NCBI GenBank assembly: GCA_021792115.1
Contig: JAJYVI010000027.1
Span: forward strand, 1-11,926
Source of the DNA: Microcaldota archaeon
GTDB taxonomy: Archaea; Micrarchaeota; Micrarchaeia; Micrarchaeales; Micrarchaeaceae
Length of the DNA stretch: 11,926 bases
Direction: 5' to 3'
The notes below the pieces were generated by a model, which was not told the origin of the DNA, ran no database searches, and worked only from the letters and a program-made list of their open reading frames with translations. The first letter of the stretch is position 1. Every line of letters starts with the position of its first letter. Shown here in pieces: positions 1 to 6,187 of this stretch. A program made the translations under genes and the position numbers.

Positions 1-1107
1 CAGGTACTGCACTATGCTTGAAACTCTCTCTATATTGCTCTGGTTTACATTGTTTATGACATGGGCGCTTATCAAAGATTTCACAGAGTCCTCAATGCCA
101 GGACTCATCTTTATTCCTGAGGAATTCAGCACCTTTGAAAGATTGCTGAACACCTGCCCTGAAATATTATTGAAATTAGAACTGATATTTATGTTTGGCA
201 GGGAATTTGCATCGAAATTGACATTGCTTATTCCTTTTGAAGGGTTATTCTGTGATTCTTGCTGGAACGGTACACCACTTGCAGGGATCCTTATTCCTGC
301 TGAAGGTCTTGCACCTTGCAGCTGCATGTACCCTTTTATAAATATATTTTTCAACACAACAGAGCTGTTTCCATTGTTCTTCACTGTAACTGAAACATCT
401 GTTGTATTATTGCTGCCTAATGAAATAGTAGCGCCTGTTATTGAAATGTTCTGTCTGCTCTTTTCAAGTTCCTGTCTTGCCACAGGCACTACTGGCTGCT
501 TCCTTCCAACATGTGCTACCTGCACATCAGCAGAAGAATAATTCTTTATAACAACAGCTCTTGCAGACGGGAGCAGAACAAAAATTGTTTGGTTCTGGGC
601 GTATATCTGGATTACAGAGGAGACAAGATCTATCATAGAAAGATTATAGCTTGAATTTAGGTTCTTGTTGAACCTTATCATTATCTTATTGCCAGGAACA
701 GTTACATTATAAGATTTATTAAAAATTGTTATTTTTGCACTTGAAACATCTAGCTTTATCATGTCAAAGGTTTGATTTTTCTTGAACTTTGCAATACCTA
801 TTGTTTGACTTACATTAGTCATATTTACTAGATTTATACTTCCGCTGTAGTTGAGTGAGACAAAGCCTGTATTGTTCGCTGCACCTGTTTCATGCAATTC
901 AATATTTGAGTAGTTTAGAACCAAAGACTGCGTGCCATTCGGGAATTGAGGGGGATCAGTAAGCTGTATCACAGAAGTAGCATATGTTGCGTTTGCCTTT
1001 GGGGATATTGAAGGGCCTTGCGGTGTTGAAGCCAAAAATCTTGACAAAACATATATCAAACCGATTAAGACCAGTATCGCAATAATGTAATAGACTGCTT
1101 TATTCAT
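1..1107 (-). CDS. Membrane-anchored surface protein with DUF4382-like domain (3' end outside window)
   Basis: The frame is open for 369 codons from an ATG at 1107-1105 to the window edge with no stop, so the C-terminus is missing. Residues 1-4 are followed by one hydrophobic helix (about 5-24), then a polar, Asn/Ser/Thr-rich extracellular part with many N-x-S/T sequons. Residues about 45-190 (starting VIQLTDPP, with alternating strands and SAKITIFN) resemble DUF4382, a beta-sandwich domain of secreted and anchored proteins. Residues about 220-262 look like a second small beta domain. The N-terminus lacks a clear class III (pilin-type) cleavage site, so it is probably an uncleaved anchor. Start choice: AGGAG (1116-1120 on the complement) sits 8 nt upstream and a TATA-like box lies about 45 nt upstream. 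The gene follows the prepilin peptidase gene by 82 nt and probably has its own promoter. The domain call is by eye and moderately sure; the reading frame is very sure. Confidence 0.85.
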   Translation of the reverse strand, partial: MNKAVYYIIAILVLIGLIYVLSRFLASTPQGPSISPKANATYATSVIQLTDPPQFPNGTQSLVLNYSNIELHETGAANNTGFVSLNYSGSINLVNMTNVSQTIGIAKFKKNQTFDMIKLDVSSAKITIFNKSYNVTVPGNKIMIRFNKNLNSSYNLSMIDLVSSVIQIYAQNQTIFVLLPSARAVVIKNYSSADVQVAHVGRKQPVVPVARQELEKSRQNISITGATISLGSNNTTDVSVTVKNNGNSSVVLKNIFIKGYMQLQGARPSAGIRIPASGVPFQQESQNNPSKGISNVNFDANSLPNINISSNFNNISGQVFSNLSKVLNSSGIKMSPGIEDSVKSLISAHVINNVNQSNIERVSSIVQYL

Positions 1108-1146
1108 AAAATCAACTCCTTTTTAGATATTATAAATATAGGCTAC

Positions 1147-1162
1147 TCAATTATATAAAGTT
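1147..1162 (-). promoter_or_regulatory. TATA-box promoter for the DUF4382-like gene
   Basis: Read on the minus strand, the stretch contains CTTTATATAATTG. A start site about 25 nt downstream (near 1130) would give a leader of about 22 nt carrying the AGGAG ribosome binding site in front of the ATG at 1107. This spacing is typical of archaeal promoters. It is inferred from sequence only. Confidence 0.5.
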
Positions 1163-1189
1163 ATCTATTATGATGAGTAATTAATAGGG

Positions 1190-2071
1190 TTAGAGTCCTG
1201 GAATTACTAAAAATAGAATGTTCCCAAATAAAATTGTTGCAACAAGGCCTACAAATATCATTGCTGCAAATGGGATAGGAGCTTTGTATACAGGCAGCTT
1301 TTCATTAAAGTGCTTTTGTTTCATTTCCTTTATAAGCGCTGGCGTGATAAGCCTGCCAAAATGTTTCAGCCTTTTTCTAAGCCTAGCAATTTCTTGCTGA
1401 CTAAGCATGTTCATTGCTATCAGTTCATCTTCCTCAAATTTTTTAATACCAACATATTCAACCATAGAATCAGTTATGGCTCTCTCAAACAAAAGCATTA
1501 GTATTGAGAATGCTGCAAAGATAGTGATTACTGCAATACCTGGATAGAACACGCCGAATGAAAGAGCCAGAAAAATCAGAAATACAGAGTACATTGCTGC
1601 AATTATAGCAGCCTTCAATGCTGTTTTATCTGTCACTGATTTTAAAATGGATTTTTTGAATTTTATTTTATACTTTGCCAAATAAAAAATAGGTATTAAG
1701 ATTATTGCAGCAAACCCTGCATTCAGTATCAGTGAAATAACAAAAGGGACGTTAAGCTGAGTTATAGCATATAACAAGGATTTATTAAAAAAAGGAAAAA
1801 TTAAGGAAAGGGTTGCCAACTCAGTAATATCTCCGAAACCTATAAGGCCTACTCTATAAATGATATATCCGAATGCGATTACTGCTACAGCCACTAATAC
1901 ACTTATTAAAATTATACTTAGATTAAAGTAAAGAATTGTCAACACTAGAGAATATGCTAAAAGAAAGTATACTGCTGAGGAGGGTATATCTCGATTATTA
2001 AATATGTCAAATAGCATATATATAATGCCAACTGCAAACAAGCTTACAACTCTGATAAAAAACAATTCCAT
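1190..2071 (-). CDS. Archaeal prepilin/preflagellin peptidase (A24 aspartic protease family)
   Basis: 293-aa integral membrane protein with about six or seven helices. It carries the two catalytic signatures of the A24/GxGD aspartyl proteases (FlaK/PibD/EppA relatives): Asp22 in FDIFNNRDIPS at the end of helix 1, corresponding to the D..xRxIPN motif, and Asp81 in the GFGD motif (78-81) after helix 3. The C-terminal helix (about 266-290), preceded by KAPIPFAA, matches the end of archaeal members, and the length is normal. The family removes the class III signal peptide of archaellins and pilins at the cytoplasmic face. A charged cytoplasmic stretch lies at about 200-262. The gene starts 8 nt after the stop of the K+ channel gene, so the two are probably co-transcribed. 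No pilin or archaellin gene is visible nearby, so substrates are unknown. The Shine-Dalgarno match is weak. Confidence 0.9.
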   Translation of the reverse strand: MELFFIRVVSLFAVGIIYMLFDIFNNRDIPSSAVYFLLAYSLVLTILYFNLSIILISVLVAVAVIAFGYIIYRVGLIGFGDITELATLSLIFPFFNKSLLYAITQLNVPFVISLILNAGFAAIILIPIFYLAKYKIKFKKSILKSVTDKTALKAAIIAAMYSVFLIFLALSFGVFYPGIAVITIFAAFSILMLLFERAITDSMVEYVGIKKFEEDELIAMNMLSQQEIARLRKRLKHFGRLITPALIKEMKQKHFNEKLPVYKAPIPFAAMIFVGLVATILFGNILFLVIPGL

Positions 2072-2079
2072 TGCATCAA

Positions 2080-2814
2080 CTATAGATATTTGCCTATTTG
2101 AATTGCAGTCAATGCCGCAGGATTTATAACTTCTATATTCATTCCAAGATTTATGAGATGTGCTTCTACCTCTGTATCTGGTGCAATCACAATAATCTTT
2201 AATTTAGGGGCGATGGATTTTATTATTAAAACAGTGTATATTATCTTTGACCCTTCCTTGAAATCTACAACCGCCAGCTTTGAATTTTTGAAATTGAATT
2301 TTGAGAGATCTGACTTTGAGGTTTCATCTGCCACAAAAGTTTTAAGGCCCTGCTTATTCAGCTTATCTGCTTTTGATTTGTCAGATGTTATTAAAAGATA
2401 TCTCTTGCCATTTTTCTTCAAAATTTCAGCCAATGCGATATTTGTAAAATCAGTCCCTATGAGAATAACATCAGCCTTTGAAAGCTTTGATTCCAAATAG
2501 GAAATCTCCCCTGATAATTTTTTGATTCTTGAATTCATAATCTCACTAGATAATAGCGTCACTGCTGTAAGAAATATACTTAAGCCAACTATAATAAGTA
2601 TTATTACGAACGCCCTTGCAGTTGAAGTGACTGGAACAATGTCTCCATAGCCTACTGTTGAAAGGGTGACTACTGTAAAATAAAGAGAAGAAAGAAGAGA
2701 CGTTTTTGTGTTAAATCCATTGGTATGGCTTAAGTAATATGTACCAAATGTACCAAATAAAAGAACTGCCAATATAGATGCAGCATATACTAAAACAAGA
2801 AAAGGCACACGCAT
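2080..2814 (-). CDS. Potassium channel, two-helix pore plus RCK_N-like domain
   Basis: 244 aa. Helix 1 spans about 5-28, the pore loop holds the K+ selectivity filter TVGYGD (53-58), and helix 2 spans about 67-90, giving the 2-TM pore of MthK-type channels. After a short coiled linker, residues about 113-235 form an RCK_N/TrkA_N-like Rossmann domain (VILIG, later KRYLLITSDKSKAD, FVADETSKSDL, LAVVDFKEGS). Two oddities: the usual glycine-rich nucleotide motif (GxGxxG) is reduced to GTDFTN, so ligand binding is doubtful, and no RCK_C (TrkA_C) domain follows, so the protein ends right after the first lobe. It would form a tetrameric K+ pore in the cytoplasmic membrane. The start at 2814 has a weak GGGAT upstream and is the first Met before helix 1. 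First gene of a probable two-gene unit with the prepilin peptidase. Confidence 0.93.
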   Translation of the reverse strand: MRVPFLVLVYAASILAVLLFGTFGTYYLSHTNGFNTKTSLLSSLYFTVVTLSTVGYGDIVPVTSTARAFVIILIIVGLSIFLTAVTLLSSEIMNSRIKKLSGEISYLESKLSKADVILIGTDFTNIALAEILKKNGKRYLLITSDKSKADKLNKQGLKTFVADETSKSDLSKFNFKNSKLAVVDFKEGSKIIYTVLIIKSIAPKLKIIVIAPDTEVEAHLINLGMNIEVINPAALTAIQIGKYL

Positions 2815-3106
2815 TAATATCCCTGCTTAAAATTTATTCTATCCAATCTATTGCAATATTCTCTCCCAGCTGAAAGTTGAATTTCATTAAGTTTAAGTGT
2901 TTCCTTCCAATTATTTGAAGAATGCACTTTATATTTATATATACTTCTCATGACGACCATATTTTATTTACATGATTAATATTTATATCCCTTTGTTGCA
3001 TTTCGCTTTCATTTCTTATCTAAATGGTAGGAGTTTTCCTGCTATAAATTTATAAAAATATATATATATTTATTGCTGCAGTTATTAATAAGGATATTTT
3101 ATTTAT
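2815..3106. promoter_or_regulatory. Divergent intergenic region between K+ channel and GGDEF genes
   Basis: About 300 nt with no gene on either strand. It is very AT-rich. TATA-like runs occur at 2931-2945 and 3044-3072; the latter (plus strand, TTTATAAAAATATATA) is the best candidate promoter for the GGDEF gene. Just upstream of it, 3027-3042 forms a small hairpin (GTAGGA, loop GTTT, TCCTGC, with one G-U pair). For the minus-strand K+ channel gene, an A/T-rich TAAATTTTAA-type element at 2827-2839 is possible but close to the start. No RNA gene was recognised. Confidence 0.4.
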
Positions 3107-3121
3107 TTGGATGTTTTGATA

Positions 3122-3811
3122 ATGGAAATTATAAATAATGAAAGTAATAGTATGCATCCCAAGAAAAATGATGGGCATGAAAAACATAATTATTATTTAT
3201 TAAACTCAAAAATTAGCATTCTTAAAAGAAGGATTAAAGAGTGCAAGAAAGAGCTTAAGCTATTAAAAGCAAAAAATAAAAAACTTGATAAACTGGCGAT
3301 GATTGACCCTCTTACAAAGGTAGGCAATAGAAATCTGCTAAAATTTGAAATGAGAAAACAGTTTGAGGAAGCAATAAGGGAAAATCGCAACTTTGGCCTT
3401 CTCTTAATTGATATAGATAACCTTAAGGTTATAAACGATTCCAAAGGTCATAAAGAGGGAGATAGAGTTATAAAGAGCACTGCAGAAGTAATCAAAAAAA
3501 ACACACGTAACATAGATACCATATGCAGAATAGGCGGTGATGAATTCGTTGTTATCACATCAAATAGCGATCTTGAGGATGTGCATACAATAGGACTTAA
3601 ACTTAAAGAAGCTTTTGAAAGAAACAACATCAGCGTGAGCATGGGATTTTCAGACTTGAAGGACGATAATAATGACCTTTCAGATAAAATAGAGGTCAAA
3701 AGCAGCACGCAAATGCAGAATTTATTTAGAAAGTATTATTTTAGGCTGTATATGAAGGCAGACAAAAGAATGTATTCTGAAAAAAAATTAAAACATATAG
3801 TTAGTGCCTAA
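3122..3811 (+). CDS. GGDEF protein, probable diguanylate cyclase
   Basis: 229 aa from the ATG at 3122; a TTG at 3107 gives 5 more residues and has AGGAT 11 nt upstream, so the start is ambiguous. Residues about 25-58 are a Lys/Leu-rich coiled coil with no membrane helix or sensor domain. The GGDEF domain follows: DPLTKVGNR at 62-70, DIDNLKVIND at 97-106 (metal and nucleotide binding), GHKEGD at 109-114, CRIGGDEF with the complete signature at 138-142, and ADKRMY near 213-218. An RNID motif at 129-132 sits exactly where the RxxD product-inhibition site of enzymes such as PleD lies, so the enzyme looks intact and feedback-controlled. The family makes cyclic di-GMP from two GTP. The segment between SMGFSDL and YMKAD is somewhat longer than usual. 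Transcribed alone, convergent with tRNA-Ala. GGDEF proteins are uncommon in archaea; transfer is possible. Confidence 0.93.
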   Translation: MEIINNESNSMHPKKNDGHEKHNYYLLNSKISILKRRIKECKKELKLLKAKNKKLDKLAMIDPLTKVGNRNLLKFEMRKQFEEAIRENRNFGLLLIDIDNLKVINDSKGHKEGDRVIKSTAEVIKKNTRNIDTICRIGGDEFVVITSNSDLEDVHTIGLKLKEAFERNNISVSMGFSDLKDDNNDLSDKIEVKSSTQMQNLFRKYYFRLYMKADKRMYSEKKLKHIVSA

Positions 3812-3839
3812 TCTTAATATTATATGCTTAAACAATAAA

Positions 3840-3950
3840 TGGACTCCGCGGGATTTCCATAAACTCTCGGTCTTGTTAGCCTAAGAGCTAATTTTGAACC
3901 CGCAACCCCCTGCATGCCATGCAGATGCGCTACCATTGCGCCAGGAGCCC
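3840..3950 (-). tRNA. tRNA-Ala(GGC) with a 39-nt intron in the T-loop
   Basis: Read on the minus strand from 3950. Acceptor GGGCTCC pairs with GGAGTCC, including the G3-U70 wobble that is the alanine identity element; discriminator A at 3840; CCA not encoded. D stem GCGC/GCGC, loop AATGGTA. Anticodon stem TCTGC/GCAGG with loop ATGGCAT, anticodon GGC. Variable loop GGGTT, T stem GCGGG/CCCGC. The T-loop is split: exon 1 is 3950-3893, exon 2 is 3853-3840. Splicing restores a seven-base loop TTCAAAT and a 72-nt tRNA. A15-U48 gives a normal Levitt pair. The gene starts 19 nt after the LSm stop, so it may be co-transcribed with LSm; a run of eight T (minus strand, 3951-3958) lies in that gap. The sequence supports the call strongly, although simple scanners may miss it. 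Confidence 0.9.
3854..3892 (-). other. tRNA intron at position 59/60 with bulge-helix-bulge
   Basis: 39-nt archaeal-type intron. On the transcript, exon UUCA pairs with intron UGGA to make the 4-bp central helix; three-base bulges AAA and AAU flank it. The T stem forms the outer helix. The intron ends pair over nine positions (UUAGCUCUU with GAGAGUUUA, one U-U mismatch and two G-U pairs) as the inner helix. Cutting after the second base of each bulge gives exactly a normal seven-base T-loop, which supports the boundaries. This is the substrate form of archaeal tRNA splicing endonuclease. Confidence 0.85.
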
Positions 3951-3969
3951 AAAAAAAAGAGATAAAGAT

Positions 3970-4194
3970 TTATTCCGCAGGAGAAACAAAAATTATGTTT
4001 GCACCCCTTAAAAGAATCGTGCCAAGCTTAAGCTTTACACTACCCTCTTCAAGTTCTTCAGCATCCTCTATTACCAGATTCATATGCGCATCAAAAGATG
4101 TTATCTTCCCTCTTACATCAACTCTGTTCTTAAGTCTTATTAGAATCTTTTTACCTATTACTTTATTTAGCAAATCAAATGGTCTATCTTGCAT
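3970..4194 (-). CDS. Sm-like archaeal protein (LSm/SmAP)
   Basis: 74 aa, the normal size for archaeal SmAP1-type proteins. An N-terminal helix (residues 3-13, PFDLLNKVIGK) is followed by the five-strand Sm fold: Sm1 at about 17-49 (KILIRLKN, VRGKITSFDAHMNLVIEDAEE, with the D-x-H/x-M-N RNA-binding loop) and Sm2 at about 57-72 (LGTILLRGANIIFVSP, with the RG residues). The family forms heptameric rings that bind U-rich RNA. A GGTG ribosome binding site lies 5 nt before the ATG. The stop is 19 nt before tRNA-Ala. In many archaea LSm is directly followed by ribosomal protein L37e; no L37e gene is seen here. The promoter is shared divergently with the membrane protein gene at 4291. Confidence 0.95.
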   Translation of the reverse strand: MQDRPFDLLNKVIGKKILIRLKNRVDVRGKITSFDAHMNLVIEDAEELEEGSVKLKLGTILLRGANIIFVSPAE

Positions 4195-4290
4195 AAAAAC
4201 ACCAAAATATATTGTAATGTTATTTGGATAGAAGTATTTAAATATATTCTTTTATATACTTTTATATAAATTAATAGTATAGGGATTGGC
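4195..4290. promoter_or_regulatory. Divergent promoter region, LSm (-) and membrane protein (+)
   Basis: 96 nt. Minus-strand TATA-like ATATTTAAATAC at 4236-4247 would start LSm transcription near 4215 with a leader of about 20 nt. On the plus strand, CTTTTATATA at 4250-4259 and TTTTATATAAAT at 4260-4271 lie about 20-40 nt before the ATG at 4291, so that mRNA may be leaderless or nearly so; AGGGATTGGC directly precedes the ATG. Inferred from sequence. Confidence 0.45.
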
Positions 4291-4962
4291 ATGGAATATT
4301 TAAGAACACATATAAGGAAGCATGGAATTTATGTTTATGGAAGAGTGATAGGAGTAGCCTTATTGCTTCTTTCTCTCATACTGGCAATAAGCGTTGCAAG
4401 CGTATCATTATTTGGAACAATAATCAATTTATCAATCATTATGCTTTTTATTGCAATACTTGTAATATTCTCATTTTTAATAATAATTACAAATCTTCTT
4501 TATGCGCACAGTTCATTATCTAGTTTAATGAATCCTAATGAAAAAATAGCCCACATTAAGCATGTAAAGGCATGGATTTTCGTAATATTGTTAAGTATAT
4601 TGCTATTTACTCTTCCAGTATATCTGCTAAAAGCACCATTGCAGGCTTTAAGCGCAATATTTATGTTTGGAGGATTTTTAATTCTACTATATCTCTCAAT
4701 AGGCGGTGTATTCAAATACTATTTCAATGAAATAGGATTTGGGGGGATTGCACTTTGGGTAATATTCGCAATCAACTCATTTTATTCAACAGCTGTACCT
4801 ATATCAATTATATATTTTGTGACATTGGTGTCTGCAATATTAATTTCAGGGATAGTTGGAATAGCATTGATATTCCATTCATCTCAGGAAGTAGTCAATG
4901 CATATGCAGAGCTCGCTAGAAAAATGGAATCAAAAGGCCAAAGCACCAGAAAGAAAAGGTAA
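4291..4962 (+). CDS. Six-helix integral membrane protein of unknown function
   Basis: 223 aa, not recognised. About six hydrophobic helices (approximately 18-40, 43-70, 93-112, 117-140, 149-165, 170-196) with a basic N-terminus (RTHIRKHGIYVYGR) and a basic cytoplasmic tail ending RKKR, so both ends are likely inside. A cytoplasmic loop (72-92, with NPNEK and HIKHVK) lies between helices 2 and 3. There are no conserved catalytic motifs, and Gly-rich stretches FGG, GG and GFGG occur in helices 4-5, as in packing-type or transport-like proteins. Monocistronic: divergent from LSm and convergent with the dolichol-kinase-like gene. The function is not inferable from sequence. Confidence 0.85.
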   Translation: MEYLRTHIRKHGIYVYGRVIGVALLLLSLILAISVASVSLFGTIINLSIIMLFIAILVIFSFLIIITNLLYAHSSLSSLMNPNEKIAHIKHVKAWIFVILLSILLFTLPVYLLKAPLQALSAIFMFGGFLILLYLSIGGVFKYYFNEIGFGGIALWVIFAINSFYSTAVPISIIYFVTLVSAILISGIVGIALIFHSSQEVVNAYAELARKMESKGQSTRKKR

Positions 4963-5150
4963 AGAAAGCTGTAGTGAAAAAAATTACGGATTATTTTATT
5001 TGTTTTATTTTTATATCGCAACAACCAAACCGCAACATAAAGCGGTTTGGCATCTAATACTCTGCCATGTCAATTAAGAGATTATGCTTCTGTAGTGGTG
5101 CCTGATAATATTGTCAAGTCAAAGATAGGCACCAAGTTATGGCATTGGTG
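4963..5150. terminator. Hairpin-rich convergent intergenic region, likely bidirectional termination
   Basis: The region lies between two convergent genes. On the plus strand, T-rich tracts at 4991-5014 follow the membrane protein stop. A perfect 9-bp inverted repeat (CCAAACCGC at 5025-5033, GCGGTTTGG at 5042-5050, loop of 8) follows. Further right, GGTGCCT (5097-5103) pairs with AGGCACC (5127-5133), and CACCAA (5130-5135) can instead pair with TTGGTG (5145-5150). Read on the minus strand, these lie directly after the stop at 5151. No tRNA or C/D-box RNA was found. Confidence 0.5.
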
Positions 5151-6176
5151 TTATGCAATCGAGATTGCAAATGACAATATTATTATTGCAAGCATTATAC
5201 TTAGATTATCCTCAAATTCCATGCTTTCAATAACTGCAAGCGCAAAGGCAATAAGTACAGCATATATAGGCTTTATGCTTAACAACATTTCAAATGCAAA
5301 CAAGACTGCAAAGAATGCTGCGCTTCCTGCAAGAGTTTTGTGATTATTATAGGGCAGCTTAATTCCTTTAAATGTCATGCCTATTATAGTTGCCATAGAG
5401 TCTGCAAAGAATATTGCTATTAGACCTATAATCGCAATAAGGTTGCCGACAAATGCAAGTATAAGCAGTGCTGAACAGGCGAGGTATATGGCCCCTGTCC
5501 CATAGACAATGTTTATTCTTTCGAGCTGCTTCAGCGCATCTGCAATTCTATTCCCTTTCTTGATGTCAAATGAAATTATATTTATCAGCAGGTAGCTGAA
5601 CAAAGTAAGTAGAGTGATTATAAGCACTGGCGAGCGCAGGTATATTAATATTAAAATAATCAGTAGGCCTATAAAAATCTGAAATACATCTCTTTGCAGC
5701 TCTGTCTTAGTATTCTTTTTAGCAGGAATGATTTCTAAATCCTGTTCAAGATTCTTGAGCGTTGAATTTTTTGACATAAACCCTAGTATCGTGGCAATTG
5801 GAAATACCTGGATAAACAGTTGAAGATATCCAAGAGAAGCAAAATAAGCCACTGCGGCTAATAAGAGCAAGATCGCAAAGACAAACATCCTTGAACTTCT
5901 GGAATAAAAGAAAGAAGCAACAAATGATATTGAGGATACAGCAAGAGCACTTACCACAAAAAATGCAGAGTTATAAAAAATTATAGCGATTGCTGCTGCA
6001 AGTGCAAGAGACGCGAGAAAGAATACTGCTTGCTTAATTAAAGTATTTGATATGTGCTTATCTTTTTTTTCTACCTGGTCTTTCTCTTTTTTTACATAGA
6101 TAAAAAAAACTGCTGCGAAAAATGCTGCGAAAAATGCAAATATATATAGAAGAGCGAATAGGATAAACTGTTGCAT
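5151..6176 (-). CDS. Dolichol/phytol kinase family membrane protein (COG0170-like)
   Basis: 341 aa, with about nine or ten hydrophobic helices and a charged N-terminal loop (29-46). The C-terminal third has the signature order of CTP-dependent polyprenol/phytol/diacylglycerol kinases (SEC59, VTE5, DGK1): ADSMATIIGMTF (258-269), HKTLAGSAAFF (279-289), an acidic VIES near 315-318, and EDNLSI at 322-327. A charged loop at 141-163 separates the variable N-terminal helices from this core. In archaea such an enzyme would phosphorylate dolichol or a related isoprenoid alcohol to supply the lipid carrier for glycosylation; the exact substrate is inference. The gene begins 11 nt after the AsnRS stop, and its ribosome binding site (TAGGTG) overlaps that stop codon, so the two are probably translated from one mRNA. 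Confidence 0.82.
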   Translation of the reverse strand: MQQFILFALLYIFAFFAAFFAAVFFIYVKKEKDQVEKKDKHISNTLIKQAVFFLASLALAAAIAIIFYNSAFFVVSALAVSSISFVASFFYSRSSRMFVFAILLLLAAVAYFASLGYLQLFIQVFPIATILGFMSKNSTLKNLEQDLEIIPAKKNTKTELQRDVFQIFIGLLIILILIYLRSPVLIITLLTLFSYLLINIISFDIKKGNRIADALKQLERINIVYGTGAIYLACSALLILAFVGNLIAIIGLIAIFFADSMATIIGMTFKGIKLPYNNHKTLAGSAAFFAVLFAFEMLLSIKPIYAVLIAFALAVIESMEFEDNLSIMLAIIILSFAISIA

Positions 6177-6187
6177 GATTCTTGCAC

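Noticed and set aside
14..541. 175-codon plus-strand open frame
   Set aside because: It is antisense to the DUF4382-like gene, whose frame runs open from 1107 to the window edge with a good ribosome binding site; the plus-strand protein has no domain and is Cys/Phe-rich as antisense frames often are.
3914..4231. 105-codon plus-strand frame across tRNA-Ala and LSm
   Set aside because: It lies over the tRNA and the LSm gene on the other strand; no ribosome binding site or domain.
5025..5133. tRNA or C/D-box RNA in the hairpin-rich gap
   Set aside because: No T-loop motif, no anticodon arm in the right place and no C/D box pair; the stems do not form a cloverleaf.
5155..5168. GCAATCGAGATTGC palindrome shared with the FtsY gene near 9818
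   Set aside because: Both copies encode the peptide AISIA at unrelated places, so the match is probably chance from codon choice.
5047..5343. 98-codon plus-strand frame
   Set aside because: It starts inside the hairpin region and overlaps the end of the dolichol-kinase-like gene; no recognised domain.
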